Part shown: positions 1 through 6,686 of the stretch, in pieces
Position numbering within the stretch: the stretch's first letter is position 1
Layout: every line of letters begins with the position of its first letter
Source of the DNA: Acidobacteriota bacterium
Lineage (GTDB): Bacteria; Acidobacteriota; Terriglobia; Acidiferrales; UBA7541
Reading direction: 5' to 3'
Assembly: GCA_003161195.1 (NCBI GenBank)
Contig: PMOV01000211.1
Coordinates: 1,679 to 12,080 of the forward strand
Length of the DNA stretch: 10,402 nt
Notes under the pieces: model-generated
Seen by the model: only the letters and a program-made list of their open reading frames with translations
Database searches by the model: none
Told to the model about the DNA's origin: nothing
Program-made: the position numbers and the translations under genes

Positions 1-3
1 GCA

Positions 4-483
4 ATGCAAGATCCCCTGGCGAAGATCAAACAGAAGCTGCAGGACGAGATTGAAACGCTGGCGCACGAGTTGAATGTGGAGCTGCCGAAAGAGATTGCCG
101 TGGCACGGGCGCATGGGGACCTTTCGGAGAATGCGGAATATAAGTACGCGAAAGAGCGGCAGGGGTATGTGAATGCGCGGATGGGGCAACTGAAGAAACG
201 GCTGGGCGACCTGGGGATGTTGAACTTGACGAATATTCCGAAGGATCGCGCGGGGTATGGGTCGCGCATCCTGGTGCTGGATCTGCAGAAGGATGTGAAG
301 ATCGAGTACAAGCTGGTGAGCAGCGAGGAAGGGGACGTGGAGAAGGGGCTGATCTCTACGACGTCGCCGATTGGGAAGGCGCTGCTGAACCGTAAGGTGG
401 GGGACGAGATTGAAGTGACCACGCCGGCGGGGAAGAAAGAGTTTGAAGTGATTAAATTGGTGACGATTCACGAAGACGTGTAG
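4..483 (+). CDS. greA: Transcription elongation factor GreA
   Basis: GreA enters the secondary channel of RNA polymerase and stimulates cleavage of backtracked nascent RNA in the cytoplasm, which rescues stalled complexes. The 159-residue product has the expected two parts. Residues 1-75 form an antiparallel coiled coil whose tip carries HGDLSENAEY (37-46), including the acidic tip residues D39 and E42 that match the catalytic pair of E. coli GreA. Residues about 80-155 form the FKBP-like domain, with the family signature STTSPIGKALLNRKVGDE (118-135). Length is normal for GreA. The ATG lies three bases from the window edge and the frame is open to the left, so a slightly earlier start cannot be excluded and the promoter is outside the window. 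It is followed on the same strand, after 67 bases, by an isoaspartyl peptidase gene. Confidence 0.95.
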   Translation: MQDPLAKIKQKLQDEIETLAHELNVELPKEIAVARAHGDLSENAEYKYAKERQGYVNARMGQLKKRLGDLGMLNLTNIPKDRAGYGSRILVLDLQKDVKIEYKLVSSEEGDVEKGLISTTSPIGKALLNRKVGDEIEVTTPAGKKEFEVIKLVTIHEDV

Positions 484-514
484 GCGCGTTGCGGCGACTA
501 AATCCTGCCTGCTG

Positions 515-528
515 GCGAAGGCCTTCGC
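515..528. other. 14-bp perfect palindrome between greA and the asparaginase gene
   Basis: GCGAAGGCCTTCGC is fully self-complementary and could fold as a 5-bp stem with a GGCC loop in either transcript. It is followed by TGAAAA, not a T run, so it is at best a weak attenuator or terminator. It could also be chance. It is the only structure I see in the 67-base gap. Confidence 0.2.
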
Positions 529-550
529 TGAAAACATTCACTGACTGCGT

Positions 551-1441
551 ATGAAACCTTCTTTGGTTGTGCATGGTGGAGCATGGGACATTCCGGACGA
601 GGCCGCGGAGGCTTGCGCGACGGGGTGTAAGAAGGCGCTGGCGGCGGGATGGTGGGTGTTGGCGGCGGGCGGGCACGCGCTCGACGCAGTTGCGGCGGCG
701 ATTGTGGTGCTGGAGGATGATCCGGTTTTTGATGCGGGCTATGGCTCGCACTTGAATTTTGATGGGCACGTGGAATGCGACGCGATGGTGATGGATGGGC
801 AGACGCTGCGGGCGGGGGCGGCTGCGGTATTGCGGCATGTGAAGAATCCGATTCGCGCGGCGCGGGCAATATTGGAGCATTGCCCGCACATGATGCTGGT
901 AGGCGAGGGGGCGGAACATTTTGCGAGAGAGAATGGCGTGAAGTTGTGCAAGGCGGAGGAGTTGGTCAGCGAAGCGGAGTGGGATGCGTGGATGAAGTGC
1001 AAGAAGGACAAGCATACAGCGACGCATCATCGCGGACATGAGCAGGGGACGGTGGGGGCGGTGGCGATGGATAGCGAGGGGCGGCTGTTTGCGGCGACTT
1101 CTACCGGGGGGACTTGTTGCAAGTTGCCGGGGCGCGTGGGGGATTCGCCGCTGATTGGGTGCGGGTGTTATGCGGATGCGCAGGCTGGGGGAGTGTCGTG
1201 TACCGGATATGGCGAAGCGATTATGAAGGTGGTGATGGCGAAGAGCGCGGTGGATTTTTTGCAGGCGGCTGAGGCGATGGCTGCGGCAAAAAAATCCGTG
1301 GAATTGTTGGCTGCGCGCACGACGGGCACCGGGGGATTGATTTTGCTGGATCGCGAGGGAACGCCGGGATGGGCGTTCAATACGCCGCGGATGGCGTATG
1401 GGTATGTGAAGGACGGGGAGTTAATTGCAGCGGTGGAGTAG
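551..1441 (+). CDS. Isoaspartyl peptidase / L-asparaginase (Ntn-hydrolase, family T2)
   Basis: This enzyme family hydrolyses isoaspartyl dipeptides and, usually more weakly, L-asparagine, thereby removing damaged Asp/Asn residues. It is made as a precursor that cleaves itself before a threonine, which becomes the N-terminal nucleophile of the beta chain. The start matches the family (VVHGGAW, residues 6-12; AGYGSHLN, 62-69). The autocleavage site is GTVGAVA, with T167 the predicted nucleophile. Downstream are TSTGG (183-187), GRVGDSPLIGCGCYAD (194-209) and TGYGE (218-222), which line the active site in E. coli IaaA and plant homologues. No signal peptide is visible, so it should be cytoplasmic. 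At 296 residues it is somewhat shorter than E. coli IaaA, mainly before the cleavage site. It has 11 cysteines, two of them adjacent (189-190). No clear Shine-Dalgarno sequence precedes the ATG. Confidence 0.92.
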   Translation: MKPSLVVHGGAWDIPDEAAEACATGCKKALAAGWWVLAAGGHALDAVAAAIVVLEDDPVFDAGYGSHLNFDGHVECDAMVMDGQTLRAGAAAVLRHVKNPIRAARAILEHCPHMMLVGEGAEHFARENGVKLCKAEELVSEAEWDAWMKCKKDKHTATHHRGHEQGTVGAVAMDSEGRLFAATSTGGTCCKLPGRVGDSPLIGCGCYADAQAGGVSCTGYGEAIMKVVMAKSAVDFLQAAEAMAAAKKSVELLAARTTGTGGLILLDREGTPGWAFNTPRMAYGYVKDGELIAAVE

Positions 1442-1482
1442 ATTGACGGCGGCTGGCTACGTTCAGGGCTTGATGTGACTTG

Positions 1483-1487
1483 GGAGG
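1483..1487 (+). promoter_or_regulatory. Ribosome binding site of the aldo/keto reductase gene
   Basis: GGAGG lies five bases before the ATG at 1493. It decides the start: an in-frame GTG at 1475 would place the GGAGG inside the coding region, and the first residues matching the family (MKYRRFGRTG) begin at the ATG. Confidence 0.65.
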
Positions 1488-1492
1488 GGCGA

Positions 1493-2464
1493 ATGAAGTA
1501 TCGGCGATTTGGGCGGACGGGTTGGGATGTGAGTGAGATTGGGTATGGCATGTGGGGGATGGCGGGGTGGACGGGGTCTGACGATGCCGAGTCGCTGAGC
1601 TCCTTGCAGCGTTTTGTGGATTTGGGCGGGAATTTTTTTGATACGGCCTGGGCATATGGGGACGGGCACAGCGAAGAGTTACTAGGAAAGATTTTGCGCG
1701 CGAATCGCGGTAAGCGGCTGTTCGCGGCTTCGAAAATTCCTCCCAAGAACCGCCGCTGGCCGAGCCGTAGAGAGTTTTCGCTGGAGGACTGCTTTCCGCC
1801 GGAGTATATCGACGAGTATGTCCACAAAACGCTGAAAAACATCGGCAACGAAACGCTGGACCTGATGCAGTTTCACACTTGGGAAGACGGGTGGCTGGAC
1901 GACGAGCGGCTGGCGACATCCATCGAAAAGATGCGGGCCAGCGGGAAAGTGCAGGCCGTGGGGATCAGCATCAACCGCTGGGAACCGGCCAATGGGATTC
2001 GCGCGGTGCGCTCCGGACTGATCGATGCGGTGCAGGTGATTTACAACATTTTTGACCAGAACCCGGAGGATGAACTGTTTCCGGCGTGCCGCGAGCACAA
2101 CGTGGCGGTGATTGCGCGCGTGCCATTCGATGAAGGAACGCTGACCGGGACGCTGACGCTGGAAAGTCACTGGCCGAGGAGCGATTGGCGGAGCACGTAT
2201 TTCGTGAAAGAAAATCTGCTGGCCAGCGTAGCACGCGCGGAAGCGCTGAAGCCTTTTCTGACGGCGGAGATGAGCATGCCGGACATGGCGCTGCGATTTA
2301 TTTTGAACAACCGCGATGTGAGCACGATCATTCCAGGGATGCGCAAGAGGCGCAACGTGGAAGCGAATATGGCATCCAGCGAGCGCGGACCTTTGGCGGA
2401 GGCACTGCGCAAGGAGTTGCGGACGCACCGGTGGGATCGGGTACCGACGTCATGGTCGCAGTGA
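1493..2464 (+). CDS. Aldo/keto reductase family oxidoreductase
   Basis: The product is a predicted cytoplasmic NADPH-dependent (beta/alpha)8-barrel reductase acting on carbonyl compounds; the substrate cannot be read from sequence. From the ATG at 1493 it has 323 residues, normal for the family. The four catalytic residues are all present in their usual motifs: D50 and Y55 (FFDTAWAYG), K81 (AASKIPP) and H128 (LMQFHTW). The N-terminus has the typical YRRFGRTGWDVSEIGYGMW. The C-terminal STIIPGMRKRRNVEANM segment matches the loop that binds the cofactor's 2'-phosphate/adenine end in many bacterial family members. It follows the isoaspartyl peptidase gene by 51 bases on the same strand and could be co-transcribed, but no shared pathway is evident. 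It converges on zapA with 51 bases between the stop codons. Confidence 0.92.
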   Translation: MKYRRFGRTGWDVSEIGYGMWGMAGWTGSDDAESLSSLQRFVDLGGNFFDTAWAYGDGHSEELLGKILRANRGKRLFAASKIPPKNRRWPSRREFSLEDCFPPEYIDEYVHKTLKNIGNETLDLMQFHTWEDGWLDDERLATSIEKMRASGKVQAVGISINRWEPANGIRAVRSGLIDAVQVIYNIFDQNPEDELFPACREHNVAVIARVPFDEGTLTGTLTLESHWPRSDWRSTYFVKENLLASVARAEALKPFLTAEMSMPDMALRFILNNRDVSTIIPGMRKRRNVEANMASSERGPLAEALRKELRTHRWDRVPTSWSQ

Positions 2465-2515
2465 CAGCTGCCGTAACCGCCGCAGAGACACAGAGGCTTC
2501 GCTAACGATTATGGG

Positions 2516-2806
2516 TTAAGCGGTTTGTTTCAGAGCGCGCTCGACCAAGGTGAGGCAGCGGTCGGCTTGTTCGCGCAGCAGTTCTTCACGTTCGCCGCGC
2601 TCGCTCTGAGCGTTGTGCAGTTCATCTGCGATGGCCAGGGCGGCCAAAACGGCGATCTTCTGGGTATCCACGGTAGACGTAGCTTCGGCGATAGCGCGCA
2701 TTTTTTGATCGACGTAGGCGGAGAGTTTTTGTACGTAGGCTTCTTCGAGTTCGCCGCGGATGGTGTAGGGTTGGCCGAAGATTTGGACTTTTACTGGCGT
2801 GGTCAT
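2516..2806 (-). CDS. zapA: Cell division protein ZapA
   Basis: ZapA binds FtsZ and bundles its protofilaments at the division site. The 96-residue product has the family layout. A small N-terminal beta/alpha head carries VKVQIFGQPYTIRG (5-18). A helical part follows with YVDQKMRAIAEATSTVDTQK (31-50) and AALAIADELHNAQ (55-67), and the protein ends in a charged coiled-coil tail (about 65-93) of the kind that forms the dimer and tetramer interface. Length is typical for non-enterobacterial ZapA. GAGG on the minus strand (2818 down to 2815) lies eight bases before the ATG. The gene is downstream of the FhlA-like activator on the same strand but separated from it by a hairpin and 84 bases, so it may be transcribed separately. 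Its frequent partner pheT is not adjacent here. Confidence 0.9.
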   Translation of the reverse strand: MTTPVKVQIFGQPYTIRGELEEAYVQKLSAYVDQKMRAIAEATSTVDTQKIAVLAALAIADELHNAQSERGEREELLREQADRCLTLVERALKQTA

Positions 2807-2867
2807 TAAGCGGGCCTCGGTAGCAAAATTGAAAATAACATAAGGCGTAGAAGCGCGGGTACTGTGG

Positions 2868-2889
2868 CGCGCAGGGGCGGGCCTGCGCG
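2868..2889 (-). terminator. Strong GC hairpin after the activator gene, possible terminator
   Basis: CGCGCAGG (2868-2875) and CCTGCGCG (2882-2889) form a perfect 8-bp stem with a 6-base loop. On the minus strand it begins one base after the activator's TAG. No T tract follows, so intrinsic termination is uncertain. It could instead stabilise the 3' end or reduce readthrough into zapA. Confidence 0.4.
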
Positions 2890-2890
2890 G

Positions 2891-5062
2891 CTAGATGGGG
2901 CGGCGAATGCCGAGTTTGCGCATGCGTGCCTGGAGCGTGGTGCGTTTCATCCCGAGCAGGGCGGCTGCGCCGCGAGGGCCGGAGATCCGCCACTCGGTTT
3001 GGCGGAGGGCGCGCTGGATGTGCTGGCGCTCGGCTTCCTCGAGGGTGGTAACAGCGCTGCCGGGGAAGGCCGGAAGCTGTGGAAGTTCACCTAAGGCAGG
3101 CTCGGCTGCAGAGTCCGCCGCAGGGCCAGGCAAGGCAGGTTTCAGTTCCGAGACGGGGACGCGCAACTCTTTGCCGGGGGAAAGAATGACGGCGCGCTCG
3201 ATGAGATTTTCGAGTTCACGCACGTTGCCGGGCCATGGGTAATGGACTAAGGCGTCCATGGCTTGCGTGGGTACGTATTCGACGGTTTTGTTGAGGCGGC
3301 GGCTGAATTTTTGTACGAAGTAGCGGACCAGGAGGGCGACGTCCTCCGGGCGTTCGCGCAGGGCCGGAAGGGTGATGGGGAAAACGTTGAGGCGATAGTA
3401 AAGGTCACTGCGGAAGGCACGGTCGGCCACAAATTTGGCGAGATCCTGATTGGTGGCGGCGACGACGCGAACATCGACGCGCTGAGTGCGATTGCTGCCG
3501 AGGCGCTCGAATTCCTGTTCTTGCAGAACACGCAACAGTTTGGGCTGAAGTTCGAGAGGGAGGTCGCCGACTTCGTCCAGGAACAACGTGCCGCGGTCGG
3601 CTAATTCGAAGCGCCCGATTTTCTGGCTGATGGCGCCGGTAAAAGCGCCGCGTTCGTGACCGAACAATTCCGATTCGAGCAAGCCGGAGGGGATGGCGGC
3701 GCAATTCACTTTGACGAAGGTGCGCTCACGGCGGGGGCTGAGGTCATGAATGGCGCGGGCGATGAGCTCCTTGCCGGTACCCGTTTCGCCGAGGATAAGC
3801 GCGGTGGTGCTGGCGGGGGCCACGAGCTCCACCTGGGCCAGCACCTTTTTCAGCAGCGGACTATCGCCAATAATTTCTTCGAAATTAAATTCGGTGCGGA
3901 TTTCCTCCTCGAGATAGAGCTTTTCTCCGGCCAGTTTGTCTTTGAGGGCGTCGATTTCCTTGAAGGCCAAGGCGTTTTCGACAGCAATGGCGATTTGCCC
4001 GCAGACTTGCTGCAGAAGTTCCACATCGGGCGGGGCAAAGGCGTCCAGACGGCGGCTGGCCAGATTGAGGGTGCCGAAGGACTGGCCATGATTGATGAGC
4101 GGCATACAGCAGATAGTCTGAATGCCTTCGGAGCGGAGGATGCGCACGATTTCGCTGGGGTACTGCTCCATCTCGGCCCCGCGGGCGAGCAAGGGCACAC
4201 CGGAGGAAATGGCGCGACCAGCCGGTGAGGAATCGCGGGGCACGACGACATCCTGCTTTACGAGCTGCTGGCGGCCGGGAAAATTGAGCGCGTAGATTTT
4301 CAGCAAGCCGGTGCTTGGCTCAAGCAAAGCGAGACTGGTGTAATCGAGCTGGATGACGCGTTCGATGGTGCTGACAATGCCGCGGAAGAGTTCCGGCAGC
4401 TCACGTGTGGTGACCAGAAGGTTGTTGATCTCGAGCAAAACCTGAAAGCGGTAGCGTTCGCGCGCCAGTTGATGCTGATAGGCTTGCGAGCTTTCGTGAT
4501 TGAGGGCGTTGTCGACGGCCACGGCGACCTGACTGGCCACGCGCTGCATGAAGTGGACTTCGGCATCGGTGATGCCTTGGGGGATGAGGCGGCCAAAGGC
4601 GAGTGCGCCGAGGCGGCGCTGCACAGTGGTGAGCGGTACGTAGGCGAAGGAACGGACACCGACCTCGGACAGATGCTGCATAAAGTCTGGAAAACGGGTT
4701 TCCGTTTCGGTGTCCGTAGCCACGAAGCAGTTCTGCGTTTCCCAGACCCAGCCTGAGGGATGGCCATCGATAGGGCTTTCCTCGCCGGGCTCTTTTTCTT
4801 TCGGCTGACGCATCTCGAGGAGGTGCAGGCGCATGACGTGGCGGGCGGGGTCGTAAAGGGTGAGGGCGAGGAAGTCGAAATCGATTACCGAGTGGAGGCG
4901 CTCGGAGAGTTCGTGAAAGAGAGCCGGCAAGTCGCGCTGCTGCGCGATGGCCTCGCTGACTTCCAGCAAGGCTTCGAGTTGACGCCGGGTGTGATCGACC
5001 GGCGAGGTGACCGGCAGCTCTAGCGGTAAAGTGGCAGGTTCCGCCATAGCTGAGGATAGCAT
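2891..5062 (-). CDS. FhlA-like sigma54-dependent transcriptional activator (GAF-GAF-AAA+-HTH)
   Basis: This is a bacterial enhancer-binding protein. It senses a signal through its GAF domains and uses ATP hydrolysis to remodel the closed complex of sigma54-RNA polymerase. Of its 723 residues, about 30-190 and 205-368 look like two GAF domains, with PLTTVQRRLGALAFGR (143-158) and PLINHGQSFGTLNLASRR (321-338) as equivalent core strands. A linker helix leads to the AAA+ domain (about 393-630). That domain has Walker A GETGTGKE (425-432), the sigma54-contacting GAFTGA loop (472-477), Walker B TLFLDE (492-497) and the GNVRELENLIERAV segment (612-625), all intact. A Pro/Ala-rich linker (640-670) precedes a Fis-type helix-turn-helix (675-720; AALLGMKRTTLQARMRKLGI). 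The order and length resemble E. coli FhlA (692 residues), but no formate or hydrogenase genes are nearby and the ligand cannot be inferred. There is no receiver domain. An in-frame ATG at 5047 is an alternative start; neither has a clear Shine-Dalgarno. Confidence 0.93.
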   Translation of the reverse strand: MLSSAMAEPATLPLELPVTSPVDHTRRQLEALLEVSEAIAQQRDLPALFHELSERLHSVIDFDFLALTLYDPARHVMRLHLLEMRQPKEKEPGEESPIDGHPSGWVWETQNCFVATDTETETRFPDFMQHLSEVGVRSFAYVPLTTVQRRLGALAFGRLIPQGITDAEVHFMQRVASQVAVAVDNALNHESSQAYQHQLARERYRFQVLLEINNLLVTTRELPELFRGIVSTIERVIQLDYTSLALLEPSTGLLKIYALNFPGRQQLVKQDVVVPRDSSPAGRAISSGVPLLARGAEMEQYPSEIVRILRSEGIQTICCMPLINHGQSFGTLNLASRRLDAFAPPDVELLQQVCGQIAIAVENALAFKEIDALKDKLAGEKLYLEEEIRTEFNFEEIIGDSPLLKKVLAQVELVAPASTTALILGETGTGKELIARAIHDLSPRRERTFVKVNCAAIPSGLLESELFGHERGAFTGAISQKIGRFELADRGTLFLDEVGDLPLELQPKLLRVLQEQEFERLGSNRTQRVDVRVVAATNQDLAKFVADRAFRSDLYYRLNVFPITLPALRERPEDVALLVRYFVQKFSRRLNKTVEYVPTQAMDALVHYPWPGNVRELENLIERAVILSPGKELRVPVSELKPALPGPAADSAAEPALGELPQLPAFPGSAVTTLEEAERQHIQRALRQTEWRISGPRGAAALLGMKRTTLQARMRKLGIRRPI

Positions 5063-5129
5063 TGCGGTCGTGGGGTGCTCAACGGGAGTCGCGGGAGGCG
5101 GAATTGCGGGGAGGAGCTAAACGCTTTTG

Positions 5130-5135
5130 TATACT
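5130..5135 (+). promoter_or_regulatory. Candidate -10 box (TATACT) for the barrel-protein gene
   Basis: TATACT matches the sigma70 -10 consensus at five of six bases and lies in the only AT-rich patch of the 146-base divergent region. It predicts a start near 5142 and a leader of about 67 bases. No well-spaced -35 box is present: the nearest, TTGCGG at 5104-5109, leaves a 20-base spacer. The overlapping GTATAC core is palindromic and gives TATACA on the other strand, so it might also serve the divergent activator gene. Confidence 0.35.
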
Positions 5136-5208
5136 CTTTGGCGGAATCAGTGGGGTGACGGTGGGAACACCGGGGCTTGGCAATGGCAGAGCGAGGGACA
5201 AATGGTAA

Positions 5209-6036
5209 ATGTCGGAGAGTTACTTGCTGGGCACGCCGCTGAGTGACCGCCTAAAAAGTCTAGTGGTATTGATAGCGCTAGTTTTGGCGCCCAGGCTGGC
5301 GCGGGCGCAGGGCGGACCGCCGCTACTTACGAACGATCCTGGGACTCCCGGGCCGAAACAATGGGAAATCAACCTGGCGGTGATGCCGGTACTGGCTCGG
5401 CACCAGTACGACTTCCAGATGCCGCAAATCGACCTCAACTACGGAGTGGGTCCGGCGATTCAGTTGACCTTTGAGGTGCCGTACGTGCTGCAGACGCAGC
5501 CGAAACCCTTCAGTACCGGCTGGAGCAATGCTTTTCCGGGCGTGAAATGGAGGTTTATCGATAACAAGAAGGGCTGGAACGTTTCCATCTTTCCGCAGGT
5601 GGAAACGCCGGGGCCGGGCAGCGCGGTGGGCAGCGGAATTGCGGCGAGTGGGGCGCGTTTTCTGATGCCGGTGGAGGTGCAGCGGAATGTGGGTCCGCTG
5701 GAACTGGATGCGGAGTTTGGGTACTACATTCCGTTTCACGGGTATCAACACGAGGAACGGATTATCGGGTTTGCCGCCGGGCACACCTTCACCAAGAAAT
5801 TGGAGATGATTGGCGAAGTCTATAACGATCGCGCGATGGGCGGTTTGCCACACGACACGACCTGGGATATGGGCGCGCGGTACGGGTTCCACAAAGGGCT
5901 GATTTTTCTGTTTATGGCGGGGCGGAGCTTTAGCCTGAACTCCAGCACGCAGCCTAATTTTCTTACGTACATCGGAGTACAGATATTGCTCGAGAAGAAC
6001 GGGTTGGCGTTGCATTCGGAGGAACCGGAAGAATAG
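5209..6036 (+). CDS. Secreted, probable outer-membrane beta-barrel protein (transporter-like, function unknown)
   Basis: The 275-residue product starts with a Sec signal peptide: a charged n-region to K16, hydrophobic SLVVLIALVLA (17-27), and PRLARA with predicted cleavage after A33. The mature start, GPPLLTNDPGTPGPKQWEINLA (36-57), resembles barrel proteins often annotated as 'transporter' or MetA-pathway-like in Acidobacteria and Proteobacteria. The rest is a series of alternating hydrophobic and polar strands with aromatic residues, such as LELDAEFGYYIPF, LEMIGEVYN, TTWDMGARYGFH and NFLTYIGVQILL, as in an outer-membrane barrel of about 10-12 strands. It does not end in the usual C-terminal Phe; an acidic tail (HSEEPEE) follows the last strand. 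GAGGGA (5193-5198) lies ten bases before the ATG. It is divergent from the FhlA-like activator, which might regulate it, though no good sigma54 promoter is visible. Substrate unknown. Confidence 0.75.
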   Translation: MSESYLLGTPLSDRLKSLVVLIALVLAPRLARAQGGPPLLTNDPGTPGPKQWEINLAVMPVLARHQYDFQMPQIDLNYGVGPAIQLTFEVPYVLQTQPKPFSTGWSNAFPGVKWRFIDNKKGWNVSIFPQVETPGPGSAVGSGIAASGARFLMPVEVQRNVGPLELDAEFGYYIPFHGYQHEERIIGFAAGHTFTKKLEMIGEVYNDRAMGGLPHDTTWDMGARYGFHKGLIFLFMAGRSFSLNSSTQPNFLTYIGVQILLEKNGLALHSEEPEE

Positions 6037-6045
6037 TGCACAACG

Positions 6046-6660
6046 TCATTCTGCGCCTGCGCTTGCAGGACACATGGTATCGAAGACTGCTTTGTCCCCG
6101 TACGGCACCGAGACATCGGAGGCGTAATTGGCGGGAGGTGTCGAGCGCGACGGATTCGCGGCGGATGGAGCAGTGGCAAGAAAGCGCGCAAAGGAACCGC
6201 GGTCTGCAAGAACGAGGGACGCTCCTTGCCAGGAACCGTAGAGCACGAAGAAGCGTTTGACGCCGGAGTTGGGCTCTGTGCGCGGATACAACACCACCGG
6301 TTTACCGTTCTGCGCCCGCCGGGCGTCGAGCGCACCAGAAACTTCCAGATCGTAAGAAGCGCCGTCCATAGTGCAGAGCTCAGCGGTGCCAATCAGGTTG
6401 GTTCTTCCGTCGGTCGGAGCTGCTCCTCGATGTTTTCGCTCGAAACGCAACTTTAAGTAGAGAGGGTACGTGCTTCCCGAAGGTGCACGCAGAATTCCAC
6501 TGCCGTGCCAGACCGGCGCCGGGGTGCGAGGCAGTTTGGGAGTCACGAGACGATGGCGCAGGACGAGCAGCAGAGCGAGCATGGAGATCGTGGCGAGACC
6601 AGGGGCGACGAAGTCGCCTGCGAGGCGGATTAAACGCCGATTTTGAGACGTTGAGGCCAC
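6046..6660 (-). CDS. Uncharacterised single-pass membrane protein next to the kinase gene
   Basis: From the GTG at 6660 the product has 204 residues. It has a short basic N-terminus (NRRLIRL), one hydrophobic segment (about 17-34, FVAPGLATISMLALLLVL) followed by RHR, and then a soluble domain. This predicts an inner-membrane anchor, though the charges on both sides leave topology unsettled. The domain (45-165) contains WHGSGILRAPSGSTYPLYLK, GTAELCTMDGASYDLEVSG and VKRFFVLYGSWQGASLVL, which look like beta strands of a compact fold, and then a low-complexity tail. I do not recognise a named family; I have the impression of similar hypothetical proteins in Acidobacteria. The frame stays open upstream to 6855 inside the kinase gene, but that part is Arg-rich shadow sequence, so I place the start after the kinase stop (26-base gap). 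No Shine-Dalgarno is seen, so translation may depend on coupling to the kinase. Confidence 0.65.
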   Translation of the reverse strand: MASTSQNRRLIRLAGDFVAPGLATISMLALLLVLRHRLVTPKLPRTPAPVWHGSGILRAPSGSTYPLYLKLRFERKHRGAAPTDGRTNLIGTAELCTMDGASYDLEVSGALDARRAQNGKPVVLYPRTEPNSGVKRFFVLYGSWQGASLVLADRGSFARFLATAPSAANPSRSTPPANYASDVSVPYGDKAVFDTMCPASAGAE

Positions 6661-6686
6661 ATTTGTACGAAGTCTAACTAATTCTT

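Noticed and set aside
452..1039. Long minus-strand open frame (195 residues) opposite the asparaginase gene
   Set aside because: Arg/His/Pro-rich, no recognisable domain, and entirely antisense to a well-supported enzyme. It is a by-product of G-rich codon use on the other strand.
1377..2428. Several minus-strand open frames opposite the aldo/keto reductase gene, the longest 248 residues
   Set aside because: Composition is Arg/His/Gln-rich with no family resemblance, and the plus-strand gene has all four catalytic residues.
3656..4228. 190-residue plus-strand open frame opposite the activator gene
   Set aside because: It mirrors the codon pattern of the activator, has no family match that I recognise, and lies opposite its AAA+ and GAF coding region.
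5177..5192. TTGGCA-N8-GC resembling a sigma54 promoter (GG-N10-GC) before the barrel-protein gene, next to an activator of the sigma54 class
   Set aside because: The spacing of GG and GC fits, but the TT before GC is GA. The predicted start near 5204 would remove the ribosome binding site at 5193-5198 and leave about five leader bases. Probably chance.
5820..6392. 190-residue minus-strand frame overlapping the end of the barrel-protein gene
   Set aside because: It overlaps two better-supported genes and has shadow-like composition.
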